The position numbers and the translations under genes are program-made. The notes under the pieces were generated by a model, which was not told where the DNA came from, ran no database searches, and saw nothing but the letters and a program-made list of their open reading frames with translations. Below, one piece after another: positions 32,880-44,879 of a stretch of 64,000 bases of DNA (position 1 is its first letter; each line of letters opens with the position of its first letter). The DNA lies in assembly GCF_001649575.2 (NCBI RefSeq), contig NC_051431.1, positions 22,112,038 to 22,176,037 on the forward strand. Direction: 5' to 3'. The DNA is from Kryptolebias marmoratus (lineage: Eukaryota; Chordata; Actinopteri; Cyprinodontiformes; Rivulidae).

Positions 32880-33125
32880 CTCAACTACCAGGCGCTTGCA
32901 GTAGAGTTCCTCCTGAGGCCTGGCTGCAGAGGGCTGCCCTCTTCTGGGTGATGATGCCTGATTAATGTGGTCTTCCTTCATCACCAAGTCTTCCGGTCAC
33001 TCTTAGTCTGAGTTTAGATGGGTGCTGCCTCCTTTTGGAGGTTTCCCAGGCACATCCTACTGGGTGGAGTCCCCACGGTAGGTCCAGAACTCATTGGAGG
33101 GATTATGTATCCTCTCTGGTCGGGG
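32880..33125 (+). mobile_element. LINE C-terminal tail fragment
   Basis: Plus-strand frame from about 33040 reads EVSQAHPTGWSPHGRSRTHW then RDYVSSL, homologous to the minus-strand scrap at 11140-11385 (VFQAHPVERRPLNRSRTCWGDYV). The preceding 160 bases (caggcgcttgcagtagagtt and following) appear to belong to the same element but give no legible motif. Confidence 0.6.
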
Positions 33126-34087
33126 GATGAGACAAGTTCATGAGAACCAGTGGATAAACACTGGTTCACAGTGTACAAACGTGGGTAACACCATCATTAC
33201 CCTGTTTTGCTTCAGCAGCAGGCAATAAAAAATGGAGTCAGAAAAAATGTTAAAAAATAGATTATTGTTTTCTTGTGGTTTTATGGTTAAATTGCCCTTG
33301 TGCACCCAGGCCTGAGTCATTTTGTTCCAGACTCAGACATTTGAGGCAGAGATTCACGACAACAGCTGAGTTTTAATGATCTCATGTTCTATTTGTCACT
33401 CTTTAAGGTTAGACTTATCAGCGTGTATTGCTCTGTGTGTGTGTGTGTGCGTTTATTGACCGTCACACATTCGGTCCCTCCCCTCCTTCTCACTCCTCTT
33501 CTCCTCCTTCTCCATCTGCCGCCTCTCAACAAACACATGGTATGTTACTTGGTCGATTCAGCGAGGCCCCTGGCTGTGTGGGCTTCAGTCACAAAACACA
33601 TGTTCACACCTCCATCCCTCATCCAATGTTGTGTTTGGGATAACAAAAAGAGAACACGAAGCTCTTTACAATAGTTATGCAGATAAAGAAACCTGAAGCC
33701 TCTTTTATAGAACAAGCAAAGGCAGACAAAGTAAAATGGCAGTCTTTAATAATGATATATTAGAGCACAGTCACTGATTCATTCACTTGAGGTTGTTAGC
33801 AGCTTCATTCTGTGTGCTCTGAAATTGTATCAGAGCATTAGCATTGTCCAATGAGACAAGCGGCAAAGAAATAAAAGATGAGATAAGACACAGCAGACGA
33901 AAGTGCTGAGGAAAAGTGCAAACTGGCTTAAATATTGTTAGTTGCGAAAGATGTTATCTCTTTTTGGGGCTGACTGATGATTGATTTTACAGACTTTATC
34001 ATTTTTATCATTTAACAGACATAGAGTACAGTTTAGATGATGCTCAACCACAAACGCATGAAATGTTAGTGCAGTAGCTATAAAATT
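33126..34087. other. Intronic stretch, nothing recognised
   Basis: A short GT run at 33435-33449 precedes a C/T-rich patch (33470-33540). No exon found. Confidence 0.45.
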
Positions 34088-34194
34088 AGCCAGGGTGTAC
34101 CCCACTTTTTTACACAATGACCGCTGGAGATATCTGCTTCTCCCATGACCCTGCACAGAAAGGTGGGTGAGGAAAATGGATAGATGGATGTTTG
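34088..34194 (+). repeat. Fish repeat scrap ('agggtgtacccc...')
   Basis: The wording 'ccagggtgtaccccactttt', 'gctggagatatctgcttctc' and 'aaaatggatagatggatg' is the familiar 3' part of an abundant teleost retroelement with a tetranucleotide tail. It abuts a family A copy. Confidence 0.6.
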
Positions 34195-34407
34195 TTATGG
34201 TTGATTAGCTGTGGTAGCCAATTTGAAGTGGCTTGACTCCAAAAGTTAATCAGTTGTTGATGTAGCCAATAATTACTTCCCGTTTAGTGGTTCATGAGAT
34301 ATTTTGCTGACAGTCAACCATTTGGATTTGGATTGACTTCAGAAGTCAATCAGCTGTAAAGCTGCATATTAGTGATTACTTTCTGTTAGTTTCATTAATC
34401 TAATTAG
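34195..34407 (+). repeat. Family A repeat, left part (split, partly doubled)
   Basis: 'ggttgattagctgtggtagc' and 'ttgactccaaaagttaatca' lead to 'gatattttgctgacagtcaa'. A second partial copy follows at about 34318 ('ttggattgacttcagaagtc', 'gattactttctgttagtttc'). It is cut at 34407 by the solo LTR and resumes at 34864. Confidence 0.8.
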
Positions 34408-34863
34408 TGTCAGGAACGGTGGAGACGATGGCGAACCCAGAACGCAGACTCATAATAAGAGGAACGAAAACTAATTTATTAAACTAAAGGAACAAAATGA
34501 AAACAAAAAGGCTGACGTGGCAGCAAAAACTGAAACTAAGTACAAACATAGACAAACAAGGTGTGAAAAAACATGGAGCAAGACAAGACCAGCAGGGAAC
34601 CTAGAACAGCAGCGAGACAACGAGCAAACCAATGACTAACACAGACAATGAACCAGCGACTAGTGGGAGAAATGACCGGGTATTTGAGTACTGAGGATAA
34701 CGAGGTGAGTGGGAACAGGTGGAGTGATTACAGAGTCGGGACAGGTGTAGNGCAACATGAACATGAGACAACAAAAAGCAAAATACAGAATCGAAACAAA
34801 ACCCCAAACCAAAGAATAAAAATAAAACATAAACAAAACCCATAGAAAAACCAAATCACCACA
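34408..34863 (-). mobile_element. Solo LTR with 5-bp target duplication, in family A
   Basis: The element begins tgtcaggaacgg, ends accaca and lies between attag at 34403-34407 and attag at 34864-34868. On the minus strand it has an AATAAA (reverse of 34475-34480) and shares 'taataaattagttttcg', 'ctgggttcg' and 'tgctgccacgtcagcc' with the plus-strand LTR at 32001-32415. An N occurs at 34751. It splits a family A copy, so it is younger than that copy. No coding remains. Confidence 0.85.
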
Positions 34864-34945
34864 ATTAGTCTGGTGATCCATTTAGATGTTTTGCTGACAG
34901 ACAAACATTATTGCCATTTCACCTTTGGTGGTGGGCTATAAATAA
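34864..34945 (+). repeat. Family A repeat, right part (split copy)
   Basis: After the duplicated attag the copy continues 'gatgttttgctgacagacaa' and ends 'tttcacctttggtggtgggc'. Confidence 0.75.
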
Positions 34946-36215
34946 CGCGTTGTTTTCTGGAGTAATGCCTGCTTTTGATTAGTTTCTTCTACAGTGTATA
35001 TTTTTCATTCTGTCAATCATGCTGCCTAATATCTGTTATTTATTGTAATCATAAAAGGAAAAAGTGTGGATCGGTTCTAAACATAACCTTCAGCCACTCA
35101 TACACAATTGAAATAAAACTGAAATAATTTATGATAAATCCGTCCTAATAGTTTGTCGTTCTCAGTTAGATGTTTTAACAGTAGGTGATCAATATTTGAG
35201 AGGAGCTCTATGATGCAGCCACAAAACGGACACATCCTCACCACAGCCTTGGTTTTAGTTCCTGTTGAGTAATGAGCCAATCTTTTGCACATATTGTATT
35301 TACTTTTGTCGTCTTTGATTTGGTAGACTTGATAACTTTACAGAATCTCAGTGACAAACAACTTAAACTAAAATTCTGTAATACCTCTACTTCCACTCCA
35401 TTCTGGTGAATCAACAAGAGTATTGTGCCTGCTACTTCCAGCTGGTGTTACCTTTTTCTCTTTTACTGAATTACACTGTTTTTATTGACTTCCAACTCAA
35501 CATAAAATGTAATGGCACAATAAAACGTACAAATTCTGTCATGCCTTAGTTTTCTAAAAGCGGAAATTTTATTTGCTTGAGTTCATATTTTTGTTTAAAA
35601 ACATGTTAGGGAATTGTCTAAAGGTAAAGTCCAAGTATTTTGTCACTGTATGTTTGTTTGTTTGGGGTTTTTTGTAATAAATGTGTGCTAGTTATTAAAT
35701 CTGTTCCCATCCTGAAGTCTGAGGGAGTTATAAAAGCGTATCGTTGTTCAAAAAGCAAGAACTCAGTATATGACAGAGATGTCATTCTTCTTTATGAACT
35801 CTTATTTTTTTTAAGTTGAGGTGTCACATTACTGAATCACAGAAACAGGCTGTTTGTGACTCAGTAGCTTCAGTGCTGTGGGGCTGTGTGACATGTTGAT
35901 GTGCTGTAAGACGGTCCACACACCGTCTCCAGTTAATGGATCTAACACCTGTGAAATTATTACATCTAAACAGCACCATGCACAGTCGAAGCAGACTGTG
36001 CACTATACTGCAGTCTGGTTAGGACCCAGGAGGCAGTTCTGAATGAAAATGAGGAAAAAAATAAAGACAGAACAAAGAGAACCCTGCATTGTGTTCACCA
36101 TATTTGATGCAACACTTATTTTTTATGTTATGCTGTTTCTTTTATTTAATTTAGTTTATATATGCAGCACCAGTTAATATCAGAAGTAAGTGTACTATGT
36201 TAACAGAAACAGGTT
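34946..36215. other. Intronic stretch, nothing recognised
   Basis: No repeat or exon supported. The minus-strand frame at 35098-35292 is cysteine-containing but has no complete finger motif. Confidence 0.45.
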
Positions 36216-36560
36216 TCTGTCAAGATCTGTGTTTTTAGTTGTCTACTGTTTTTAGCTTTATGTCTCGTTAGTTCTTTGTGATCTTTACTTTCTGTAATTT
36301 CCTTGTTCCCCAGTGGTTTTATCACCATCAGTATTTTTTTCTTCAGTCAGTCTCAGATCCTCGCCCTGCCACGCCCACCTACACCTGTTCCCTGTGAGCA
36401 TCAGTCTCACCTGCCTCCACTTACCTCATCAGCCCCAGCCTTCTTAGACTCTTTCTCCCAGTTCATCTGCAGGCTGGAATTGTGCTCCATGCCCTTTCTG
36501 GTTTTCCCTTGCTGTGTCTCCTTCAGGTTTACTCCCAGTGCTAACTGATTGCACAAAACC
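36216..36560 (+). mobile_element. Decayed LTR-like fragment
   Basis: Starts 'tgtcaagatctgtgttttta', is T-rich, then has 'cctgccacgcccacctacac' and 'ctgcctccacttacctcatc', closely like the upstream half of the solo LTR at 32001 (ctgccacgcccatctccacc). No polyadenylation signal, end or target duplication could be placed. Confidence 0.45.
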
Positions 36561-36587
36561 TTTGCCATCAACTTTCTGGCATCAACT

Positions 36588-36957
36588 CTGCTTGTCTGTT
36601 AGCAAAATATTTCTTAAAGCCACAGATTTAATGAAATGTTTAGAGTCAGTACAATTCAAGATGGTCCCCACAGCTAATCAACCTTAGCCAACTCAAAAAA
36701 ATAGACAAATTTACAGATACTGAGATAATTTTGGTGATGTTGTAGCTGAGAGTCATTCTTAACACATACTCAGAATGCTAATAGATCTTGTGACATCCTG
36801 TAAATTCACGTGAGATTGTAATGAGATGTCTTTTTTTATTTGGCCAAAATGGCTTTAATTCTGTAATTTCGCATCATGACATGATCTTAATTTAAAACTC
36901 TAGCACGAGGCAGCAAGGGATATTTTTATATTCCTTCAAGGAATATGAGGCCTTTAA
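36588..36957 (-). repeat. Family A repeat, near full length
   Basis: Minus-oriented: reading + 'gcttgtctgttagcaaaata', 'tacaattcaagatggtcccc', 'tgatgttgtagctgagagtc', 'aaattcacgtgagattgtaa', 'gccaaaatggctttaattct' and the end 'tattccttcaaggaatatga'. The terminal palindrome is well kept. Confidence 0.88.
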
Positions 36958-37164
36958 CTTTTTTTTACTGGCCCAATGAATTATGTAGCTGAATCTTTCT
37001 TATTGCTCTTTTTGTGTGTATTTGAAATTGTTTTAAAACTTTACCCATCTTTAAAACAAAAAACAAAAATAAAAATAGAATATCATTATAGGTGTGATTT
37101 GCAGCACATACAATACAGCAAACCCATCTTTGTTTTTATCAGGTTTAGTATCATGTCTCACTAT

Positions 37165-38215
37165 CTGATTTTCTCACTGGAACAATCGTGTCCTTGACTT
37201 TCCACAGCTTCTCTATTTTCTCTTTCAGCCTTTAATATTTGTCAAGCTTCTCGTGCTCCTTCTTCCTTATACAGTCCTTACAGTCTCTTCTGACTGCTAC
37301 ATCTATCACCACTGCTTTCTTCTGTATCTTATCTATCACCACAATGTCCGGTTCATAAGTCATCACCTGTTTGTGAGTCTGTTTCTGGAAGTCCCACAGT
37401 ATCTTAGCCCTGCCATTCTCCACCACCTTAGGAGGAATCTCCCACTTTGACTGTGGGACCTCCAGTCCATACTCGGCACAGATGTTCCTGTACACCATTC
37501 CAGCCACTTGGTTATGGTGTTTCATGTACACTTTGCCTGCCTGCATCTTACATCCCATTACTATGTGCTGGACTGTCTCAGGGGCATCTTTACACAGCCT
37601 GCATCTTGGGTCCTGTCTGGTAGGCTCGAACCTGTTCTCTATTGCTCCTGTGCTGCCATGATTAGTGCCTCTGTGCTGTCCTTCAGTCCAGCCCTTTCTA
37701 GCCACTGGTAGGATCTGTTGGTATCAGCCACTTCCTCAATCTGTCGGTGGTACATGTCATGCAGGGGCTTATCTTTCCATGAGGGTTCCTCTTTCTCCTC
37801 TTCCACATTGTGTTTCTGCTGCCTGAAACATTCACTTAATAGATCATTATTGGGGGCGTTCTTCCTAATGTACTTCAGGATCTTGGTTGTGCCTTACTCT
37901 CTGTAGGTATTTGGCTGTGGCTGACTTCCTTGCGGTTTCAACTTGGTTACCATTTGTCTGTGGGATTCCAAGGTATTTGTAGCTGTCATGGACATCTGCA
38001 ATGCTGCCTTCAGGTAGATCATCCCATTCAGTTGTGATCACCTTGCCACTCTTGGATACCATTTGGCTGCACTTATCAAATACATACCAATGGCGTTGCT
38101 GTATACCAAAAAGGTGACTCATGACTGCTCCACTTTAGAACCGGTATCTATAGCCACTTTTTGTGACAATAGAAAGTGCAGAACAGGAGTGGGGACAGAG
38201 TATCATCTTGGTATA
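37165..38215 (-). mobile_element. LINE with restriction-like endonuclease, 3' half
   Basis: On the minus strand a nearly continuous LINE protein can be followed. 38200-37880 holds the end of the reverse transcriptase (GYRYRF-like text, then SHLFG, KCSQMVSKSGKVITTE, DSYKYLGIPQ). After a deletion at about 37880 it resumes at YIRKNAPNNDLLSECFRQQ, then WKDKPLHDMYHRQIEEVADT and NRSYQWLERAGLKDSTEALI, and after a frameshift the C-terminal domain (37232-37705), ending near 37165. The family belongs to the LINEs with a C-terminal restriction-like endonuclease (R2/R4/NeSL/Hero/Rex6 group). The catalytic YxDD segment is deleted. Confidence 0.75.
37232..37705 (-). pseudogene. CCHC finger and PD-(D/E)xK endonuclease domain of the LINE
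   Basis: This frame has CRLCKDAPETVQHIVMGC, a C-x2-C-x8-H-x4-C knuckle, and later EPDIVVIDKIQKKAVVIDVA, which fits the PD...D pattern of the restriction-like endonuclease that nicks the target DNA in this LINE group. The domain looks readable over about 150 residues, but it lacks an intact reverse transcriptase in front and has a stop (KY-stop-RLKEKIEKLWK) shortly after, so it is not a functional protein. Confidence 0.65.
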
Positions 38216-38971
38216 TACTACCTGAAGTTTTTCCATCTCAGCCTCCACTCTGCAATTTTGCTGAAAATTCCTGTTTTACATCCCAGTTTGAAAAGCGTTT
38301 TTGTTATCTTTAGCTGTACTTGTCTAGATTGTCCACCACTAAACTTCCCATGCCACTTAACATGATATACACTGCTATATTTAGTTACATGTACATGTAC
38401 AAACGTGTGGGCGCAACCAAGTTATTTTATGAGCAGTTGACTTGTACAGGAGAAGTGTCTCTGCCTGGGCACAAAGTGGTGAGCAATAACTCCCCCTGTT
38501 CCTCTGGCTGACAGGAACAGCCACCATGCTGTTGTAAACTTAAAGCAATAATACTTTCTGTGGTTTGTTTTGCTGTTCTGATGCTGATATGGAACCACAG
38601 TGATTCATGAAGCTGTTATGTTTAAAAGCAGCTGTCAAGCAGGTCTGGGAAAAAAAAAAATATTGCACAGTTGATGATTCATTTTATGTTGCCCGCTGAG
38701 GAAATTGGTAGTTTGCATGAGTGGCAACAGCTGTCAGACAAGTGGGGCTGCCACCCAGAGAGAGACTCTAATTTTATTAGAAGTGAAACAAGACTAAAGA
38801 AAACGCTAAAGTGGAAGGAGAAGAGTGAGTGTGCTGATAAAAAGGACGTGTTAAAGAGATAACATGAGCTTCTTGGCTTTTCTATTTCTTATAATATTAT
38901 TATATATTTCTATATGTCTATTATTAGTTGATGAGTGCATTCATAAAATGTGTGCAAATAAAAAAAAAGCT
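38216..38971. other. Intronic stretch, possibly residual LINE at left
   Basis: The first 100 bases may continue the LINE. A (tacatg)n-like 'tacatgtacatgtac' palindrome lies at 38387-38401. No exon supported. Confidence 0.4.
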
Positions 38972-39205
38972 TTGCATTCGTTGATAGAATACATATCACT
39001 TGCCATCGATTATGCCAGAGTTTCAAACTAAAATGGTCTTATTTTGGAAAATTATGGAGTTTTTAAGTTTTATTTTTGAAAGAAAAAATTGTGATCTCAT
39101 GCAATATCAGTTGTACATGTACACCACATGATGAGTTTCTCTAATTTCACTAATATCTGTTCAGTGGTTTGTGAGGTATTTTGCTAACAGACAGACGGCT
39201 TTGAC
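38972..39205 (+). repeat. Family A repeat with central deletion
   Basis: 'gcattcgttgatagaataca' and 'tatcacttgccatcgattat' begin it; the copy then jumps to 'ctgttcagtggtttgtgagg' and 'tattttgctaacagacagac'. The internal stretch includes 'gtgatctcatgcaatatcag', the remnant of the consensus palindrome. Confidence 0.75.
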
Positions 39206-39212
39206 TTTAACA

Positions 39213-39264
39213 GTTAACCCTCCAGTGGCCTTTGGGTCAAATGGACCCAAAGTTACAGGGGCTT
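39213..39264 (+). repeat. Small repeat with 'tttgggtc...gacccaaa' palindrome
   Basis: 'gttaaccctccagtggcctt' leads into an 8-bp perfect inverted repeat (39231-39238 and 39244-39251, loop aaatg) and 'gttacaggggct'. An inverted copy lies at 59366-59427, so this is a dispersed family. Confidence 0.6.
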
Positions 39265-39324
39265 CTCTTCCTCTCTTCAGTTACAAGAGCTTCAGCGGAG
39301 TTAAAGCCAAAGTTTTACACAAAG

Positions 39325-39490
39325 ATGTGGCACAATGTGTAGCTGCCTGAGTATGTGTTGTGGATAATTCTCAGCTACTTGCACACCACATTTTAGTTGA
39401 ATATCTGTTAAACTGGCTGAGTTAGAGCCATCTTTGTGTTTGCGAAGTTTGCTTAGCTGTGGTGGCCATTTTGAATTGGGCTTTTTGAGT
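39325..39490 (+). repeat. Family A repeat, middle part
   Basis: 'tgagtatgtgttgtggataa', 'ttctcagctacttgcacacc', 'gagttagagccatctttgtg' and 'tgtggtggccattttgaatt'. It ends at a short (TA)n run (39495-39507). Confidence 0.8.
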
Positions 39491-40177
39491 TTATATATAT
39501 ATATATAAGAAGAATTTCTACCATTTATTTCATATTTACCTCATGTATGTGTAATATTTATTTTAAATTTTTGATTCTTAAAAACATTAAATACACTAAA
39601 ACTATTTTGGAGAGTAATATGGTTCAAATTATTAGAAAATTGTAGGCTTGATCTTATAGCCAAGTATGTCAAAGAATGGTGCTATACCAGCACCAGTTTT
39701 GGTTGTAATTTTGACTCAATCAAATAAACTTCCAGTCCAGTTCCACCATCAACATGAAACTTATGACTCTGATCACATCAGTCTTCCTCACACCTCTGCC
39801 TCCCCTGAATCATGTTTACTCATCAGGTTATTTTCTGCTTCTCAGCGCAGCATCTCCTCCGGAGCAGAGCACCTCTTTACATAAACCCAACTGTGTTAAA
39901 ACAGTCATTGTCATGAAGCAGCAGCCCACTGTACTCAGTGTGTCACTGAGTGATGAGCGTGGGTGGCTGCTTGACACAAAAGGCTCGTTTATGCTGATAA
40001 ATTACAGCTCTTTACTGTTATTTGTCAACCGGCCACATCAACTCTTAATTTATATGTGATGTATCAATGTTTACCACTTTTACAATTTTAAGGAAGTGCA
40101 GCGAGTCGATGTTGTAAATCTGCTCTAAATTTGCAGATTATGAATGCTTGCTTAGACTCGAAGAATAACTAAAGTCC

Positions 40178-40536
40178 TGATATTCCTTGAAAGAATGCAT
40201 ATCGCCCTTCTTGAAAGCTTTTTAGACCATCTGATGTTATAAATGACTCTCAGCTGCCACCACACCAAATTTTATCTCAATATCTGTAAAATTATAGTTA
40301 TAGTAATTTTTGTGTTTTCTAAGGTTTGCTGGCTATAGCAGCCATCTTAAAAAGGTTGAGCTCCAATAGTTATTCAGTTATAGATGTACATCCAATGATT
40401 AATCCCTGAAAGTTTAATTAAAATACATCCAGTGGTTCATGAGATATTTTGGCAACAGACAGACACACAAACACACACACTGATGTGGGCAAAAACTTGA
40501 TCACCTCACCTTTGCCTTTTGGCTGCGGGTGAAAAT
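40178..40536 (+). repeat. Family A repeat, both ends kept
   Basis: 'atattccttgaaagaatgca' with 'tatcgccc' on the left, 'cagctgccaccacaccaaat', 'gagctccaatagttattcag', 'cagtggttcatgagatattt' and the end 'tttggctgcgggtgaaaata'. The central palindrome segment is missing, as in 5021-5364 and 13238-13600, suggesting a common shorter subtype. Confidence 0.88.
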
Positions 40537-43500
40537 AACATTACATATCTGGAGCCATAAATGTCAAAACTTGATCATGTAAGTAAAGTGACGTACCCTG
40601 ACAAATCATGAGGAAATTTGTTTTTAATTATTATTGTCTGATTTGAAAAAAAAAGAATTAAAGTGTCCACATTGTAATGATTTATTGTGAGTGAGTTAAA
40701 CCTGCTTTTTCTGTTTCACCTCAGCTGTATAGAGAACATAATGAACTCACTCTGGATACTTGTGCAGCTAATTTTAGCTGAATGAGCAGCTATAAGAGGT
40801 TATGGGTAACCTCACTGCACGCAAGTACTTAAATAGAAAATCTTGTATAAGTGCGACAGAAACAGGAGCTTAAGGGTTATGTAATCTGTTTATTTTTTCC
40901 GTTAGCAACAATTTAAACCGCACAAAGCAAATTTTGCTGCAGGCATACAGGCACACATTTATCTGTGCGACTGTATACGCCAGACACCTGTCTCTGTTTT
41001 GGTCGTGTTTTAGACGTGTTCTCTGGGTACTCAGTTATGGGATGAGTTAGCTCACATTAGAAGAGGAGACAAAGAAGAGCAAAGATACAAATTAACACTG
41101 CACTGACAGATAGGTGAGGACGAGAGACTAATCTGATTTAAACAACCAGGTGTAGATGACTGATTTGCTTAATAAAACATTGGTTGCTAGGATATATTTA
41201 GCCACTGCCTTCACATTTTGACTCAAAACCAAAATCTAATGACTGCACATGATGAAGATGTGTTTTTATTCAGCTCATCACTCACGTTATAATCAAAACT
41301 TAAACTCATAAATTGATGGGTGTTACTTCCCCTTCTACATTATTTCTAATAACTCTGAACCTTTTTTCTCAAATACATGATCTGTGTGGTTACTGTAGTT
41401 CTGACAGAACTATTGCTGACCTATGTCGGAGCAATTTCACAGTCTGTACGTAGCTCTAAAGTTTCCCTGGGCTGAACCTGTTGGAGACATGTTGCTGATT
41501 TAAAATTTTTAAAATAGGCAAATCTGTAGCTGCCGCTTGACTGAATTTTGAGTGTTTTTGACTAAGTGACCGGTGAACAGTGCAGTCATGTCTTGTGCTG
41601 CTTAAAAAGAAAAAGAAAGAAACAGAGCCTATTTTTTTGTGTGAATGGGACATTATTTTGTTACACACCTCTGCCCACACCATACATTTGTGATTTAATC
41701 TGCTGGAGTGGACTTTTTAAATGAAGACAGGCAGATTTGGACCAGTTTTCCTGCCCATTTCTTCAGCAGAGCTCCTGTTCAGGTGTCAAAGGAAGACAGC
41801 TGTCGTGCTCAAGAATTACAAAAACCAAACTGACAAAGGTTCAACGTGCCTGTGGTTATTTTTGGAGGAGATTTTTCAGCACGTTTAAAATTCAAACGAG
41901 ACTGCAATTATAGTGATATTAATTTAAAATAATTATCAAAATTACATAAATAAATTGTCATTGTATTGCATTGTATTATTTCTGTGATATCGTGGCGTTT
42001 TCTGGGTAATCCATTATGAATAGGTTGGATTGTCCTGGTTCTAAATACACAGCAAAACTTTAATTTCTGTCTGGACATCTCAAACTAACCGCATGGTGGA
42101 AATTAATATGGGTACCACAGTGTGTGTGTGTGTTTGTGTGTGATTTTTGTGCTTGTGTTGCACTGCAGATATATAAAAGTTTGACCTCGTGAAAAGATTG
42201 CCACATGTTACATAAATTATTAGGGACATTTCAGAGCCAAGCGTGCCATGTTTGAGGTTGTATCTGTCGAGTCGCTGAATGAGCTGGAAAGAGAGGTGAC
42301 GTGGGTTGACTGGCATGTGTTTGGTTGTCAGACACTTTAGGAGCTGTGAAGTGACAGGAAAGGCTGCTTGGCACCACAGAGACACACAAGTGTGTGTGCG
42401 TGTGTGTGTGTGTGTGCATGTTAACAACAGGAAAAAAACTAGGTGAAAGAGTTTGTAACTGTGGCATTATTGTTTGGAATATGTGCACTAAGATAGAATC
42501 AAATAAAAAGCAGTTTTGGTTGCAGGTTAAATAAGAAGTATCTCAATGGGCTGCAACTGTTGGAGACTCATTTGTGACAGAGTCTCCAAAATGTTTCACA
42601 GGTTCTCACAGGTTTTGTAGTCTTTCAGCTTAAATTTCAATAATTTGTGCAACAAATTTCTCTCTCTTTGTCTCAAATCTGCCTCAAACTCTTCTCAGTT
42701 TAGTTTAAGTAATTTGCAAGCGCTAAAGCAAAATTTTGACACCTGTACAGGAGATTCCTTATGACAGAAAATAGACTATAGCCCTGAATGTCCAGATATA
42801 AGAAAACATGTCACTGATAAACACTAACTGTTAACACTAAAAAAATAAGAGTTCATAAAGAACACTAACTGTTGTCCAAATCTGCATTTTTTTATTTCAA
42901 AAGTGTACACAGGTAGATCAAATCATAAACACTGGGGTGGCTGCCACAGTCGGTACAATGTTTGTGAAGTATGACCTACAGTTATGCAGGTTGTGTACAA
43001 AGAAATAAGCTGTGATTTATTTTTTTTTAAACTGGTTGAGCAAAACAAGGTTGCACAGCTCGATGGTCACAATCAGTCCAAATTCAGGGAAACTGCAACT
43101 GAAAACTTGCATAATTAATTTTAATTTTTAATTTTGAGTTGCAAACAGTTTCAGCACAGTGAAATACTGGATTTAGTCTAATTTTAATAAACCTCTGACA
43201 GATTTTGCAATAAAGATCCAACAAGTGTTTGTGTGTTTAAAAGTGTCTGGATACAGGTGCCACCCTCCCTTAATGACGCACAGTTGGCCCCCGGAGTAAT
43301 GAACGAGTCTGAATGTGAATGTACATGTATGCGTTTCGTGTGTTTGTAACATTCTGTCCCCACGGATGTTTGGTCGCCCCTGTTGAGCCGTGAGTTTGTT
43401 TGTTTAACATCACGCAAGACTTGGGGAAAATCCCCAGGTGGTTTTGATCGAACGGGTCCGCAGGCTGTGTCGGTCAGATCGCACATCCTGCTGGTTCTGA

Positions 43501-44879
43501 ATTCAAATTCCTTGAAAAGATGTTTACTGAAGATTATTCTGAGTGGATGCCAAGATGATGCAGCCTAAGCTGTCTGGTTGCCATGGAGCTCATCATACAC
43601 AGAAAAAAAGCTTCAAACAAGAAGCAAAAGCGATCATTTCATTTAATTACTGTTGTTACCGCTGCCTTTTTTCACCTTTATCTGTTACCTGGCTGGCATC
43701 AGAAGGTTACTGAACCATCTCATCCAGTCATCTACTGTACGAGACTGTGTTTCTTGTCCTGAACGTTCACTGTCATCTTTTGCACCATGGACTCTGAGAC
43801 GCTCCACATCAGTCCTTGAACAACATTCACCTTTTCATTATTACGGCCATGCACTTTGACCCAGCCAAGCTGCACCAGATGTGCATCATGAATCACAGCG
43901 TTATTCTGCTGTGCCAGCCTGTCGCGCTGTTCGTATAGTTTTATGTCTGTGTCCTTGTCTGTCTAAAAAGTTTTATCAGTGCTGCAAAAGTGACCTCTGA
44001 TAAAACACGTGCTTGCTCTTACCTTTTCAAAGCGTTTGGTGAAACACATTTTATAGTGCAGATAAACAAAAAAAGATCCTATTCAACACAAACTTGTTAA
44101 AGAAATGAAAGCAAAAAAAAAAAAAAAAATCAAAGCAGAACAGCCTGCTGGCAAAGCTGTTAAATAAGACACTATGAATGCAACACATTATCTTATTCAT
44201 TTGTGTTTGATGTGTGTGCAACAGAACAAGTGGCAGATATTTGAATTTTCAACTCAATTAGTTAAATTTGTATTTTAAAGATAAGGGATCTGAAAACATG
44301 ACAAAAAATGTCATACTGTGACATATTCAATGCATAGTCATATTTCAGTCAAAAAATCCACATTTACGCTTTCACTCCTTTCAAATAGCTTGTTAAAATA
44401 TACCACACTGCCACATCAAATAAGAACAGTATTTTCACTTAAGCAAATGAACATGCTGATCTTTATCCCCTTCAGCTTATCATGACCTTTGGGTTTCTGT
44501 GGCTTTTTTGTAGGCTGAGTTTAGGAACGGGCAAAAACACAAATGCTCCCCAATCTAATCCTGTTTCCCCCAGGCTCATCCCACCTACCAGCCACTGCTC
44601 CAAACGTAGGATCAATTCATGCTTCTCACACCGTGTGTCAATTTTGGCCTTTACTCATACAGGACTAATTAATATAGAACAAGAAGTGTTAGCATAACAA
44701 CAAACTGTTTAAAAGCACAGAAAGCAGTCGTAACAAGCGCTAATCTCAGTTTCAGTCACCTGTCCTAACAGCCTCTCTGGCCCCCCAAGCTATTTCGCCT
44801 GTTCAGATGGTTCCCAGACCATCCATTTGATCTGTTTATGCCTTCCTGGTTTGCCCAAGGCTATGAAGCTTGAACTTTT
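40537..44879. other. Large quiet intronic stretch
   Basis: (GT)n tracts at 42119-42142 and 42391-42417, an A-run near 44114-44130. No exon, transposon end or family A copy. Frames such as 42080-42427 (minus) are driven by the GT tracts. Confidence 0.5.
42391..42417. repeat. (GT)n microsatellite
   Basis: A GT run with one GC interruption; a second GT run of 24 bases lies at 42119-42142. Confidence 0.92.
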
